Source of the DNA: an uncultured Clostridia bacterium
GTDB lineage: Bacteria > Bacillota > Clostridia > Oscillospirales > Ruminococcaceae
DNA length: 59,871 bases
Assembly (NCBI GenBank): GCA_944386455.1
Contig: CALXBC010000010.1
Span: forward strand, 1-59,871
Direction: 5' to 3'
The position numbers and the translations under genes are program-made. Of this stretch, positions 1 through 6,265 are shown piece after piece (position 1 is the first letter of the stretch; the number at the start of each line of letters is the position of its first letter). The notes beneath the pieces were generated by a model, which worked only from the letters and a program-made list of their open reading frames with translations, was not told where the DNA came from and searched no databases.

Positions 1-3
1 TAT

Positions 4-79
4 GCGGGTTTAGCTCATCTGGTAGAGCGCCACCTTGCCAAGGTGGAGGTAGCGAGTTCGAGCCTCGTAACCCGCTCCA
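4..79 (+). tRNA. tRNA-Gly (anticodon GCC)
   Basis: The cloverleaf can be drawn directly. The 7-bp acceptor stem pairs positions 4-10 with 69-75. The D arm starts at 13. The anticodon stem ccacc/ggtgg encloses a 7-nt loop, ttgccaa, with anticodon GCC. The T arm carries the gttcgag loop sequence. The discriminator base is T76 and the CCA end (77-79) is encoded in the DNA. A hairpin terminator follows 8 nt later, so the tRNA is probably transcribed from a promoter upstream of the window. Confidence 0.97.
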
Positions 80-86
80 AGCTATA

Positions 87-117
87 CCCGGAACCGTTCT
101 GTGTTCCGGGCTTTTTG
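87..117 (+). terminator. Rho-independent terminator after tRNA-Gly
   Basis: An 8-bp stem (cccggaac at 87-94 with gttccggg at 103-110) is followed by cttttt. It lies between the tRNA and tmk. Confidence 0.8.
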
Positions 118-139
118 CTGAAAAGGAGTTGCTTTTATC

Positions 140-772
140 ATGGGACGCGGAAGGTTTATTGTTTTTGAAGGAATTGACGGCAGCGGAAAAACCACGCAGA
201 TGAAGCTGTTCTCACAACGGCTCAAAGCAGATGGGATGTCCTGCTGTGAAACCAGGGAACCGACGGACGGCCCTGTGGGTGCTTTGGTGAACCAGATCCT
301 GAAAAAAAGACTGGCGGCAGATGAGGCTGTGACTGCTGCACTGTTTGCGGGAGACCGCCTGGATCATCTGCTCAATCAGTATAATGGGATCTGTTCTAAG
401 GTGGAGCAGGGGATTCATGTGGTGTCCGACCGGTATTATTTGTCATCCTATGCCTATAATGGCAGCAAAGTGCCGCTGGATTGGGTAATGAAGCTGAACG
501 AACAGGCCGCCCGGATTCTTCGGCCGGATGCGCATATTTTTGTGGATGTGCCGCCTGAACTTGCTGTCCGACGGATATTGGACAATCGTTTTGAAACGGA
601 GTTATATGAAACAACGGAAAATTTGAGGACGGTGCGGGAACAGTTCTTTCAGGTGTTTGAACTGGTGAAAAATGAAGAGAACATCATTGTCGTTGATGGT
701 TCCGGCACACCTGAGGAGATCGCTGAGGAAATCTGGAGCAAGACAAAGGCAATTTTGAATGTCGGGGAATGA
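140..772 (+). CDS. tmk: Thymidylate kinase
   Basis: Phosphorylates dTMP to dTDP with ATP in the cytoplasm, an essential step of dTTP synthesis. The 210-residue product has the usual family length. The P-loop GIDGSGKT lies at residues 11-18 just after the N-terminal strand, and the DRYY motif followed by SSYAYNG matches the dTMP-binding DR(Y/H) segment. The ATG is preceded by aaggag about 10 nt upstream. It stands between the tRNA-Gly terminator and a repeat-rich gap, so it appears to be a single-gene unit; in many Firmicutes tmk is near holB, which is not seen here. Confidence 0.95.
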   Translation: MGRGRFIVFEGIDGSGKTTQMKLFSQRLKADGMSCCETREPTDGPVGALVNQILKKRLAADEAVTAALFAGDRLDHLLNQYNGICSKVEQGIHVVSDRYYLSSYAYNGSKVPLDWVMKLNEQAARILRPDAHIFVDVPPELAVRRILDNRFETELYETTENLRTVREQFFQVFELVKNEENIIVVDGSGTPEEIAEEIWSKTKAILNVGE

Positions 773-813
773 AAAACAACAGCCTGGCACAAACAATTTG
801 TTTGTACTAGGCT

Positions 814-840
814 GAGCGTGTCGAAAAAATCGACACGCTC
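814..840. repeat. Perfect 11-bp hairpin, dispersed gagcgtgtc element
   Basis: Arms 814-824 and 830-840 are perfectly complementary around an A-rich 5-nt loop. The same arm sequence, gagcgtgtc/gacacgctc, forms the hairpin at 21165-21191, which marks it as a dispersed repeat rather than a local structure. Confidence 0.75.
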
Positions 841-910
841 TCGGGGGACAAACACAATCACTGCGGCAAAGCCTTGTTCTGCGTTTTCCCCCGATTCCCC
901 CTTTTCAGTC

Positions 911-959
911 AAAAGCCGGCTCCGCAAAAGGCTTTGCCTCTGCTCACCGCCGGCTTTTT
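911..959 (+). terminator. Possible Rho-independent terminator inside the repeat block
   Basis: The arms aaaagccggc (911-920) and gccggcttttt (949-959) pair around a 28-nt loop. The loop itself contains a small gcaaaaggctttgc hairpin. The 3' arm runs into a T-tract. Confidence 0.45.
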
Positions 960-1053
960 CTCAAGTGAGTCATTGTAAAGCTTCGCTTTCCTGGCGGCGC
1001 ATGTCCGCCTGCGTGACGATTTTTTATTTTTTTACCCCTTTTTATACAGACTG

Positions 1054-1092
1054 AGCCTGGCACAAACAATTTGTTTGTGCCAGGCTGTTTTT
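1054..1092 (+). terminator. Rho-independent terminator at the tmk/flavoprotein convergence
   Basis: Arms of about 16 bp (1054-1069 with 1071-1086) are perfectly complementary and are followed by gttttta on the plus strand. It lies just before the 3' end of the convergent minus-strand gene. Confidence 0.7.
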
Positions 1093-1099
1093 ATGGGCA

Positions 1100-2473
1100 T
1101 TATTTTGTAATGAGATCTGCTACATACAGACCGTTGGCTGCTGCCTGAGAGAGAGAACGGGTAAACCCGGCGCCGTCACCGATCGCGTATATATCTTTTA
1201 ATCCTTCGATCTGGAAATTTTCACAATGAGGACGCGCAGAATAGTATTTACACTCCACACCATAAAGCAATGTGTCATAGTTGGCTGTCCCCGGAGCAAT
1301 GGCATCCAGCGCGTGAAGGGTCTCGATGATGTTGTCGAGCTGACGTTTTGGCAAGCAGAGACTGAGGTCGCCGGCGACAGCATGGAGCGTCGGCCTTGTC
1401 GTGGACTGGGCAAGCCGCTTTTCATCGCTGCGCCTGCCGTTTTCCAGGTCTCCCAGCCGCTGGACAAGCACGCTGCCGCCGCTGATGAGGTTGGCAAGAG
1501 AGGCGACATGCCGCGCGTATTCAATCGGGTTCCGGAACGGTTGGGTAAAACGGCTGGTAGACAGCAGAGCAAAGTTGGAATTTTCCGTTTTGCGGCTTTG
1601 ATCGCGATAGGAATGTCCGTTGACGGTCAGCACGCCGTCAGTATTTTCGGTCACCACACTGCCGCGTTCATTGAAGCAGAACATGCGGGTGGTATCGCCG
1701 TATTGCTTGGAACGATACCAGATTTTGGGTTCATAGATTTTTTTGGAAAAATCTTCCCAGATCATGGATGGAAGCTCCACACGCACGCCGACGTCGACCT
1801 GATTGTTGTCTAATGCTATGCCGTTTTCCATACACCAGGCCGAAAAAAAGCGACTGCCGGATCTGCCGACTGCAAAGATGATTTTGTCGGCTTTAACCTG
1901 TACTTCCGTTTTATTATTGACAGCTGTCAGAAGATGTTTTTCCTTGTCAACGGCTGTGACATCCGTATCGGTGTAAATATCCACCTTGCCGTCCAGGGAA
2001 TGAATCAGCCGGCGCATGGTCTCAAAGTTTGCATCGGTTCCCAAATGTTTCAGCTGAGCCTGGCTCATATGCAAGTCGTGCTGGAGACAGCGTTTCTTTA
2101 GTTCGTTGTCAGGCAGAAAGCGCTCAGTGGTTGCGCCAAAGGAAACAAGAATGCGGTCTGCCTGTTCAATATAGTCGATGACAGTTTCGGACGGGAGAAA
2201 ATCGGTCAGCCAGCCGCCGTATTCTGTGGAGATAACATATTTTCCGTCAGAAAACGCACCCGCGCCGGCCATTCCTTCCATTATGGCGCAGGAGCTGCAT
2301 TTGATGCATTTATCAGTCTTTTTTGCCACAATCGGGCAAATCCTTTTTTCAATGGCATGCCCTTTTTCCAGAATACAGACGTGCAGCCCGGGCGCTTGTT
2401 CTGCCAGACGATATGCGGCCATGATCCCGCCGATCCCGCCGCCGATAATGGCAACATCATAGTTGGATTTCAT
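1100..2473 (-). CDS. FAD-dependent oxidoreductase of unknown substrate (COG2509-like)
   Basis: The N-terminal Rossmann motif GGGIGG (residues 11-16) after a hydrophobic strand shows dinucleotide (FAD) binding, and the C-terminal YAIGDGAGFTRSL segment is the second FAD-contacting motif. A CxxCxxC element (KCIKCSSC) in the first quarter could be redox-active or bind a metal. The architecture resembles the uncharacterised FAD-dependent dehydrogenases of COG2509; the substrate is unknown. The ATG at 2473 was chosen because ggagga lies 8 nt upstream; an upstream in-frame ATG would add 30 residues read through the promoter leader. It has its own promoter at 2576-2603 and is convergent with tmk. Confidence 0.8.
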   Translation of the reverse strand: MKSNYDVAIIGGGIGGIMAAYRLAEQAPGLHVCILEKGHAIEKRICPIVAKKTDKCIKCSSCAIMEGMAGAGAFSDGKYVISTEYGGWLTDFLPSETVIDYIEQADRILVSFGATTERFLPDNELKKRCLQHDLHMSQAQLKHLGTDANFETMRRLIHSLDGKVDIYTDTDVTAVDKEKHLLTAVNNKTEVQVKADKIIFAVGRSGSRFFSAWCMENGIALDNNQVDVGVRVELPSMIWEDFSKKIYEPKIWYRSKQYGDTTRMFCFNERGSVVTENTDGVLTVNGHSYRDQSRKTENSNFALLSTSRFTQPFRNPIEYARHVASLANLISGGSVLVQRLGDLENGRRSDEKRLAQSTTRPTLHAVAGDLSLCLPKRQLDNIIETLHALDAIAPGTANYDTLLYGVECKYYSARPHCENFQIEGLKDIYAIGDGAGFTRSLSQAAANGLYVADLITK

Positions 2474-2530
2474 TTTTTTATCCTCCAGATCAACTTGTAT
2501 AAATAGACAAATGTTATCAGAAAAAACAAA

Positions 2531-2573
2531 TGACGCTTTGTGCATTATGAGGCAGATATGCACACAAACGTCA
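2531..2573 (-). promoter_or_regulatory. 5' leader hairpin followed by T-run (possible attenuator or mRNA cap)
   Basis: In the transcript of the flavoprotein gene, tgacgtttgtgtgcat can pair with atgcacaaagcgtca across about 12 nt, starting almost at the predicted transcription start. It is followed by tttgttttttctg and then about 50 nt of leader. The shape is terminator-like, but no alternative antiterminator was found by eye. Confidence 0.45.
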
Positions 2574-2575
2574 TT

Positions 2576-2603
2576 ATTATAGCAGATATTTTCAAAATGT
2601 CAA
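2576..2603 (-). promoter_or_regulatory. Sigma-A-type promoter of the flavoprotein gene
   Basis: On the minus strand TTGACA (2603-2598), a 16-nt spacer and TATAAT (2581-2576): both boxes match consensus exactly. It points at the flavoprotein gene at 2473. Confidence 0.8.
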
Positions 2604-2631
2604 GTCTGAAAAGCAGTTTTTTTGTCAGCAG

Positions 2632-3144
2632 TTATATGGTGATATCCACCGTATATTGATCGTCAATTAAAGAATAATGACAGCCGTACTGCTGACAGAG
2701 TTTCAGATTGTTTTCGTTATCTTCCAGAACAGATTCCATGGTGCAGCCGGAATCATTCAGCCGGGTTTCGATTACGTTGGCGTATTTCTGTATGTCGGTA
2801 AAATGTGCTTTGATATAATGAGAAGTCATGATCAGACAACAGTATCGTATCTCCTTGAGGTAAACAGAAGAAAAGTCTTTTTTCCAGTCAAAGGGAATAT
2901 AAATACCTTCCAGCGTAAGATTTTGGTGGTTTTCTATTGCCGTTTTTATTATTTCGCAAGCAATCGGCCAAAGCTCGGCGGTCAGCTTGTCGTCATCTTC
3001 CGGTGTCAGGTTGATTCTTCCGCTTCTGATCAAACCCATTTTCAGATGATCAAGGGAAAGGTATGGAATCTTGTATTTTTCCAGTATTTTTTGAGCCAGC
3101 AGGGTCTTTCCGGTATGGGATGCCCCCGCAATCAGCAGGATCAT
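2632..3144 (-). CDS. P-loop kinase/AAA-type ATP-binding protein, function unknown
   Basis: The 170-residue protein begins with a hydrophobic strand and a Walker A loop, GASHTGKT (residues 7-14). It ends in an acidic segment without further domains. The size and layout fit small nucleoside/metabolite kinases of the AAA_33 or zeta-toxin-like group; the substrate cannot be read from sequence. Its ATG overlaps the stop of the glycosyltransferase gene by 4 bp (ATGA), so the two are translationally coupled and probably work in one process. It is the last gene of this minus-strand pair. Confidence 0.7.
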   Translation of the reverse strand: MILLIAGASHTGKTLLAQKILEKYKIPYLSLDHLKMGLIRSGRINLTPEDDDKLTAELWPIACEIIKTAIENHQNLTLEGIYIPFDWKKDFSSVYLKEIRYCCLIMTSHYIKAHFTDIQKYANVIETRLNDSGCTMESVLEDNENNLKLCQQYGCHYSLIDDQYTVDITI

Positions 3145-4388
3145 TCTTCAGGACCGTCCTCTCCGTCTTTTTGTTCCGTTGGTTTGCGCAGACGGGTATG
3201 ATAACGGTGCCGATGAGCATGCCGCTGCGGAAACTCAATTCCGCGGTAAATTGTCAGCAGATAGTTGGCAAGGTCTTCAGCTCCTGCCTGCTTGACGGAA
3301 TCCCTGACCGCAAAGCGCAGCGCTTCCTTTTCTTCTGTGGTTTTGTTCTTGTAATTCAGAATTTCGCGGTACATATCTTTTTCATCATAAAAAATATAGC
3401 CGTTAATACCGTCTCGAACCTGTCCTTCGTTCAGCTTGTCAAACCGCTGCAGGACAGGAAGTCCGGTTGCCATTGCTTCCAGCATCGAGATGGAATTGGT
3501 ATCAGACAGTGACGCAGTGACATAAAGGTCGCAGCATGCATAATAGGGCGGAAGCTCATCATGCATGACCTTTCCGGTGAAGGTCACCATATTGTCGATG
3601 CCAAGCTCATGCGCCTGCTGTTCAAGTTCTTCCCGGGACGGACCGTCACCGATGATCATCAGCTTGCAATGATCCTCCGGCCTGATAGTTTTTGCCCAGT
3701 AATCCAGCAGGACGTCAACGCTTTTTTCCCGTCCGAGCCTGCCGCAGAAGCAGAGCAGAGTATCATCATCCGATATGTTGTATTTTTCACGAAACTTTGC
3801 CTTTTTATCCTCATCAATATTTTCAGGCAGAAAAATGTCCAGCTCCACTGGGTTGGGAACCACTGAAACATCCCGTTTGACACCGCAGTCGTCAAAAAAC
3901 TGCTGAACCTTTTTGGATGGTCCGGTCAGCGCCGCTGCATTGTTGGCCAAAAATTTTGCATAATGGTGAGAAACCCGCTTTACAAAGGGGAGCATGGGTC
4001 TGGGCGCGACATAATACAGGTATTCATCGTACATGGTATGCAGGGTATAAACCAGCGGCTTGTGCAGAATTTTAGCAATCATGGCGCCGGAAAACCCGAT
4101 CCCGAATTCATTGTGAATATGGATGATGTCGGGATCAAATTGTTTGATATACATCAAACGCCTGGTGCTGACCGGAGAAGCCAGACCATAATCATAAAAA
4201 CGTTTAAAGCTCTTAGCAGGGCAGTGCAGTACGCCGTCTCTGACATAATAGCGCCTGGTATTGGGATCGGCTGTAACGACCAGAACCTTGTGTCCAAGCT
4301 TTTCCAGCCCTTCCTTCAAAATTTTGACATGTGTCACAACGCCGTTAATATAGGGAAGATAAGTTTCCGTAAATAAAGCAACTTTCAT
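3141..4388 (-). CDS. GT4-family glycosyltransferase
   Basis: Retaining glycosyltransferase of the GT-B fold. The N-terminal domain opens with a strand and the GVVTH loop typical of lipid- or glycan-modifying GT4 enzymes. The C-terminal nucleotide-sugar site shows a degenerate E-x7-E region (SMLEAMATGLPVL), and GRLGREKSVDVLLDYW marks the start of the second Rossmann domain. At 415 residues it is of normal length plus a basic, His/Arg-rich tail ending in an acidic stretch, possibly membrane-associating. It resembles diacylglycerol glucosyltransferases of glycolipid synthesis, but the acceptor is not proven. It is transcribed from 4435-4463 and coupled to the downstream kinase gene. Confidence 0.85.
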   Translation of the reverse strand: MKVALFTETYLPYINGVVTHVKILKEGLEKLGHKVLVVTADPNTRRYYVRDGVLHCPAKSFKRFYDYGLASPVSTRRLMYIKQFDPDIIHIHNEFGIGFSGAMIAKILHKPLVYTLHTMYDEYLYYVAPRPMLPFVKRVSHHYAKFLANNAAALTGPSKKVQQFFDDCGVKRDVSVVPNPVELDIFLPENIDEDKKAKFREKYNISDDDTLLCFCGRLGREKSVDVLLDYWAKTIRPEDHCKLMIIGDGPSREELEQQAHELGIDNMVTFTGKVMHDELPPYYACCDLYVTASLSDTNSISMLEAMATGLPVLQRFDKLNEGQVRDGINGYIFYDEKDMYREILNYKNKTTEEKEALRFAVRDSVKQAGAEDLANYLLTIYRGIEFPQRHAHRHRYHTRLRKPTEQKDGEDGPEE

Positions 4389-4434
4389 GAAAGCAACCCA
4401 TTTCCATTTTAGTCTTTAAATGATATTTATATTT

Positions 4435-4463
4435 ATTATACCATTCCGCTGTGAAAAAGTAAA
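4435..4463 (-). promoter_or_regulatory. Promoter of the GT4-kinase pair
   Basis: On the minus strand TTTACT, a 17-nt spacer and TATAAT preceded by TGG (extended -10). It lies about 50 nt upstream of the GT4 start and is divergent from the promoter at 4528. Confidence 0.6.
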
Positions 4464-4527
4464 CCATAATTCCTGATTTTAGGGCGGACTACTGGGCGGA
4501 AAAATCGGCAGAATCAGTTGTGAACTG

Positions 4528-4556
4528 TTGAATCTGACGGAAAAGTGTAGTATAAT
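4528..4556 (+). promoter_or_regulatory. Promoter of the ferredoxin-hydrogenase-phosphatase operon
   Basis: TTGAAT (4528-4533), a 17-nt spacer and TATAAT (4551-4556), 41 nt before the TTG start of the ferredoxin gene. It is the only strong promoter seen upstream of the five-gene run to 9174. Confidence 0.75.
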
Positions 4557-4597
4557 AATGATAAATATGTTGGTGTTTGAAAGGCGGGGAGATCGGA

Positions 4598-4846
4598 TTG
4601 AAAACGGTTACAGTCTGTGTGGGCAGTTCATGTCATTTGAAAGGCTCCTATCAGGTGGTACAAAGCTATCAGAAGCTGATACAAACGGAACATCTGGAGG
4701 ATAAGCTGACGCTGAAAGCATCCTTTTGTCAGGGAAAATGCAAAGGAGGAATTGCCGTGACATTTGAAGGGGAATATTTGCCTGACGTATCGATCACAAA
4801 CTGTGAGCAGGTTTTTCGCGAGCGGATCCTGCCTAATTTAGACTGA
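4598..4846 (+). CDS. Thioredoxin-like [2Fe-2S] ferredoxin (NuoE C-terminal type)
   Basis: An 82-residue electron carrier with Cys7, Cys12, Cys44 and Cys48, i.e. C-x4-C followed by C-x3-C. This is the ligand pattern of thioredoxin-fold [2Fe-2S] proteins such as the NuoE/HydC C-terminal domain. It stands alone, without the N-terminal helical NuoE domain. The TTG at 4598 is preferred because ggcggggag sits about 7 nt upstream; a TTG at 4577 would include that ribosome site. It is the first gene of the sensory-hydrogenase operon, 15 nt ahead of the flavodoxin gene, so it probably passes electrons to or from the hydrogenase-like protein. Confidence 0.85.
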   Translation: MKTVTVCVGSSCHLKGSYQVVQSYQKLIQTEHLEDKLTLKASFCQGKCKGGIAVTFEGEYLPDVSITNCEQVFRERILPNLD

Positions 4847-4861
4847 AGGCGGGAATAGCAA

Positions 4862-5398
4862 ATGAAAAAAGGGATCGTCTTATATCGTTCTAAATACGGA
4901 GCAACCGAAAAATATGCGCACTGGCTGGCAGAGGCGGCGAATTTTGCATGCGCAGATGTGAATCGGACAAAAATCGATCAGCTTTCACAATACGACATTG
5001 TGATTTTCGGAGGCGGAATTTACGCATCCGGAATTTCAGGCTTGTCCTTTCTCAGAAAGCATTATGATGTGTTAAAGAATAAAACGCTGGCGGTATTCTG
5101 CGTTGGCGCTTCCCCGTATGATGAAAAGACATTTGCACAGATTTGTTCTCATAATCTAAAGGATGATTTAAAAGATATTCCTTGTTTTTATTGCCGTGGC
5201 GGCTGGAACGAAGAAGCGATGTCGTGGAAAGACAGGACGCTTTGTCAACTGCTTCAGAAAATGGTGGCGAAAAAAGATCCGTCTGCCTATGAGCCCTGGG
5301 AAACGGCGCTGATGGCAGGCGCAGGAAAGGTCTGTGACTGGACGGATTCCAAATATCTGGAGCCGATTTTGGATTTTGTTGCGGGGCAGGAGCGATGA
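4862..5398 (+). CDS. Flavodoxin-domain protein
   Basis: The 178-residue product carries the FMN phosphate loop SKYGAT at residues 9-14 and the alternating strand/helix pattern of a flavodoxin fold, including IVIFGGGIY in the middle. It belongs to the HemG/flavodoxin_5-like group rather than classic electron-carrier flavodoxins; an FMN-linked redox role is expected, with unknown partner. The last four bases overlap the start of the nucleotidyltransferase gene (ATGA). Its place between a ferredoxin and a hydrogenase homologue suggests a low-potential electron relay. Confidence 0.8.
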   Translation: MKKGIVLYRSKYGATEKYAHWLAEAANFACADVNRTKIDQLSQYDIVIFGGGIYASGISGLSFLRKHYDVLKNKTLAVFCVGASPYDEKTFAQICSHNLKDDLKDIPCFYCRGGWNEEAMSWKDRTLCQLLQKMVAKKDPSAYEPWETALMAGAGKVCDWTDSKYLEPILDFVAGQER

Positions 5399-6243
5399 TC
5401 GGTCAGCTTATCAGCAGCATCACGAAGGCGCTCAGCCGCTGTCCTTCTGTGAAAGGAATCGTACTTGGCGGCTCCCGTGCAACGCAAACGGCAGCCGAAT
5501 CCTCCGATATTGATATTGGTATCTATTATGACAGAGCGGCGCTCGACTATGATATGCTGAATGCAGCCGCGCGTGAACTGGATGATGCTCATAGAGAAAA
5601 CCTTATCTGTCATGAAGGAGAGTGGGGAAGCTGGGTCAACTGCGGCGGCTGGCTGACTGTTGGCGGAATCCCTGTTGATTTGATTCTGCGTGATATCAGC
5701 CGTATAAAGGAATGTCTGAACCAAACCGATGCGGGCGTGATATCCTGTCATTATCAGACGGGGCATCCTCATGCGTATCTCAATGTGATGTACCGCGGGG
5801 AATTGGCATCCGGGAAGCTTTTATATGCAGAAAATGATGAATTTCGGGTGCTGAAGCAACGAGCGGAGGCATACCCTGAGCCGATGCGGAAAGCGCTGCT
5901 CTCTTCTTTTCTCTTTGAAGCGGACTTTTCCTGTGCTCTTGCCAAAAAAAGTTTGGGTACCCGTGAGCTTTATTATACTGTCGGACACCTGTTTCGTTCT
6001 ATATCAGCGCTGAATCAGGTATTGTTTGCCCTTAGCCGCGTTTATTGTCTGAATGAAAAAAAGGCGACCTTGCGGATTGAAAATTTCCCTGCTGCTCCAA
6101 AGCACTATCGCAGCAAGGTCGAACGGATTCTATCGGTCACACCGGAAACGCCGGCTGCATCTGTTTCTGAACTGGAGCAGCTCTGCTGCGATGTTCGGCA
6201 GCTTTATGAAAACGACTGCCGCATGTCGGCAGAAATAATTTGA
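5395..6243 (+). CDS. Nucleotidyltransferase-domain protein
   Basis: The N-terminal half has the polymerase-beta nucleotidyltransferase signature: Gly26-Ser27 followed by Asp38-x-Asp40, and a third acidic residue at about Asp95 in the strand GIPVDLIL. These would bind metal and NTP. The C-terminal half (about 170-282) is helical, as in enzymes that nucleotidylate small molecules or proteins. It has 282 residues and overlaps the flavodoxin gene by 4 bp. The substrate is unknown. Such an enzyme inside a redox-sensing operon is unexpected and could provide a nucleotide-transfer output, but an unrelated passenger is possible. Confidence 0.75.
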   Translation: MIGQLISSITKALSRCPSVKGIVLGGSRATQTAAESSDIDIGIYYDRAALDYDMLNAAARELDDAHRENLICHEGEWGSWVNCGGWLTVGGIPVDLILRDISRIKECLNQTDAGVISCHYQTGHPHAYLNVMYRGELASGKLLYAENDEFRVLKQRAEAYPEPMRKALLSSFLFEADFSCALAKKSLGTRELYYTVGHLFRSISALNQVLFALSRVYCLNEKKATLRIENFPAAPKHYRSKVERILSVTPETPAASVSELEQLCCDVRQLYENDCRMSAEII

Positions 6244-6265
6244 TCGGAAGGGAAAGGAGTTTACT

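Larger units (their letters stand above)
780..1092. repeat. Hairpin-rich intergenic repeat block between tmk and the flavoprotein gene
   Basis: This gap of over 300 bp holds no convincing gene. A 26-bp sequence (agcctggcac onward, 781-806) recurs at 1054-1079. The first copy folds imperfectly and the second perfectly. Between them lie a perfect 11-bp hairpin (814-840, gagcgtgtcga arm), a wide hairpin ending in a T-run (911-959), and short inverted C/G-rich segments (842-848 with 889-895). The gagcgtgtc hairpin recurs at 21165-21191, so part of the block is a dispersed element. One reading is a small non-coding element inserted next to, and duplicating, the tmk terminator. Confidence 0.7.

Noticed and set aside
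818-1054. Open frame of 78 codons in the tmk downstream gap
   Set aside because: It runs through hairpins and repeats, has no ribosome site and an unlikely composition.
1226-1813. Long open frame opposite the flavoprotein gene
   Set aside because: It is antisense to a gene with clear FAD motifs and lacks start signals.
4577-4597. Earlier TTG start for the ferredoxin gene
   Set aside because: It would place the Shine-Dalgarno sequence inside the gene; the TTG at 4598 is correctly spaced.
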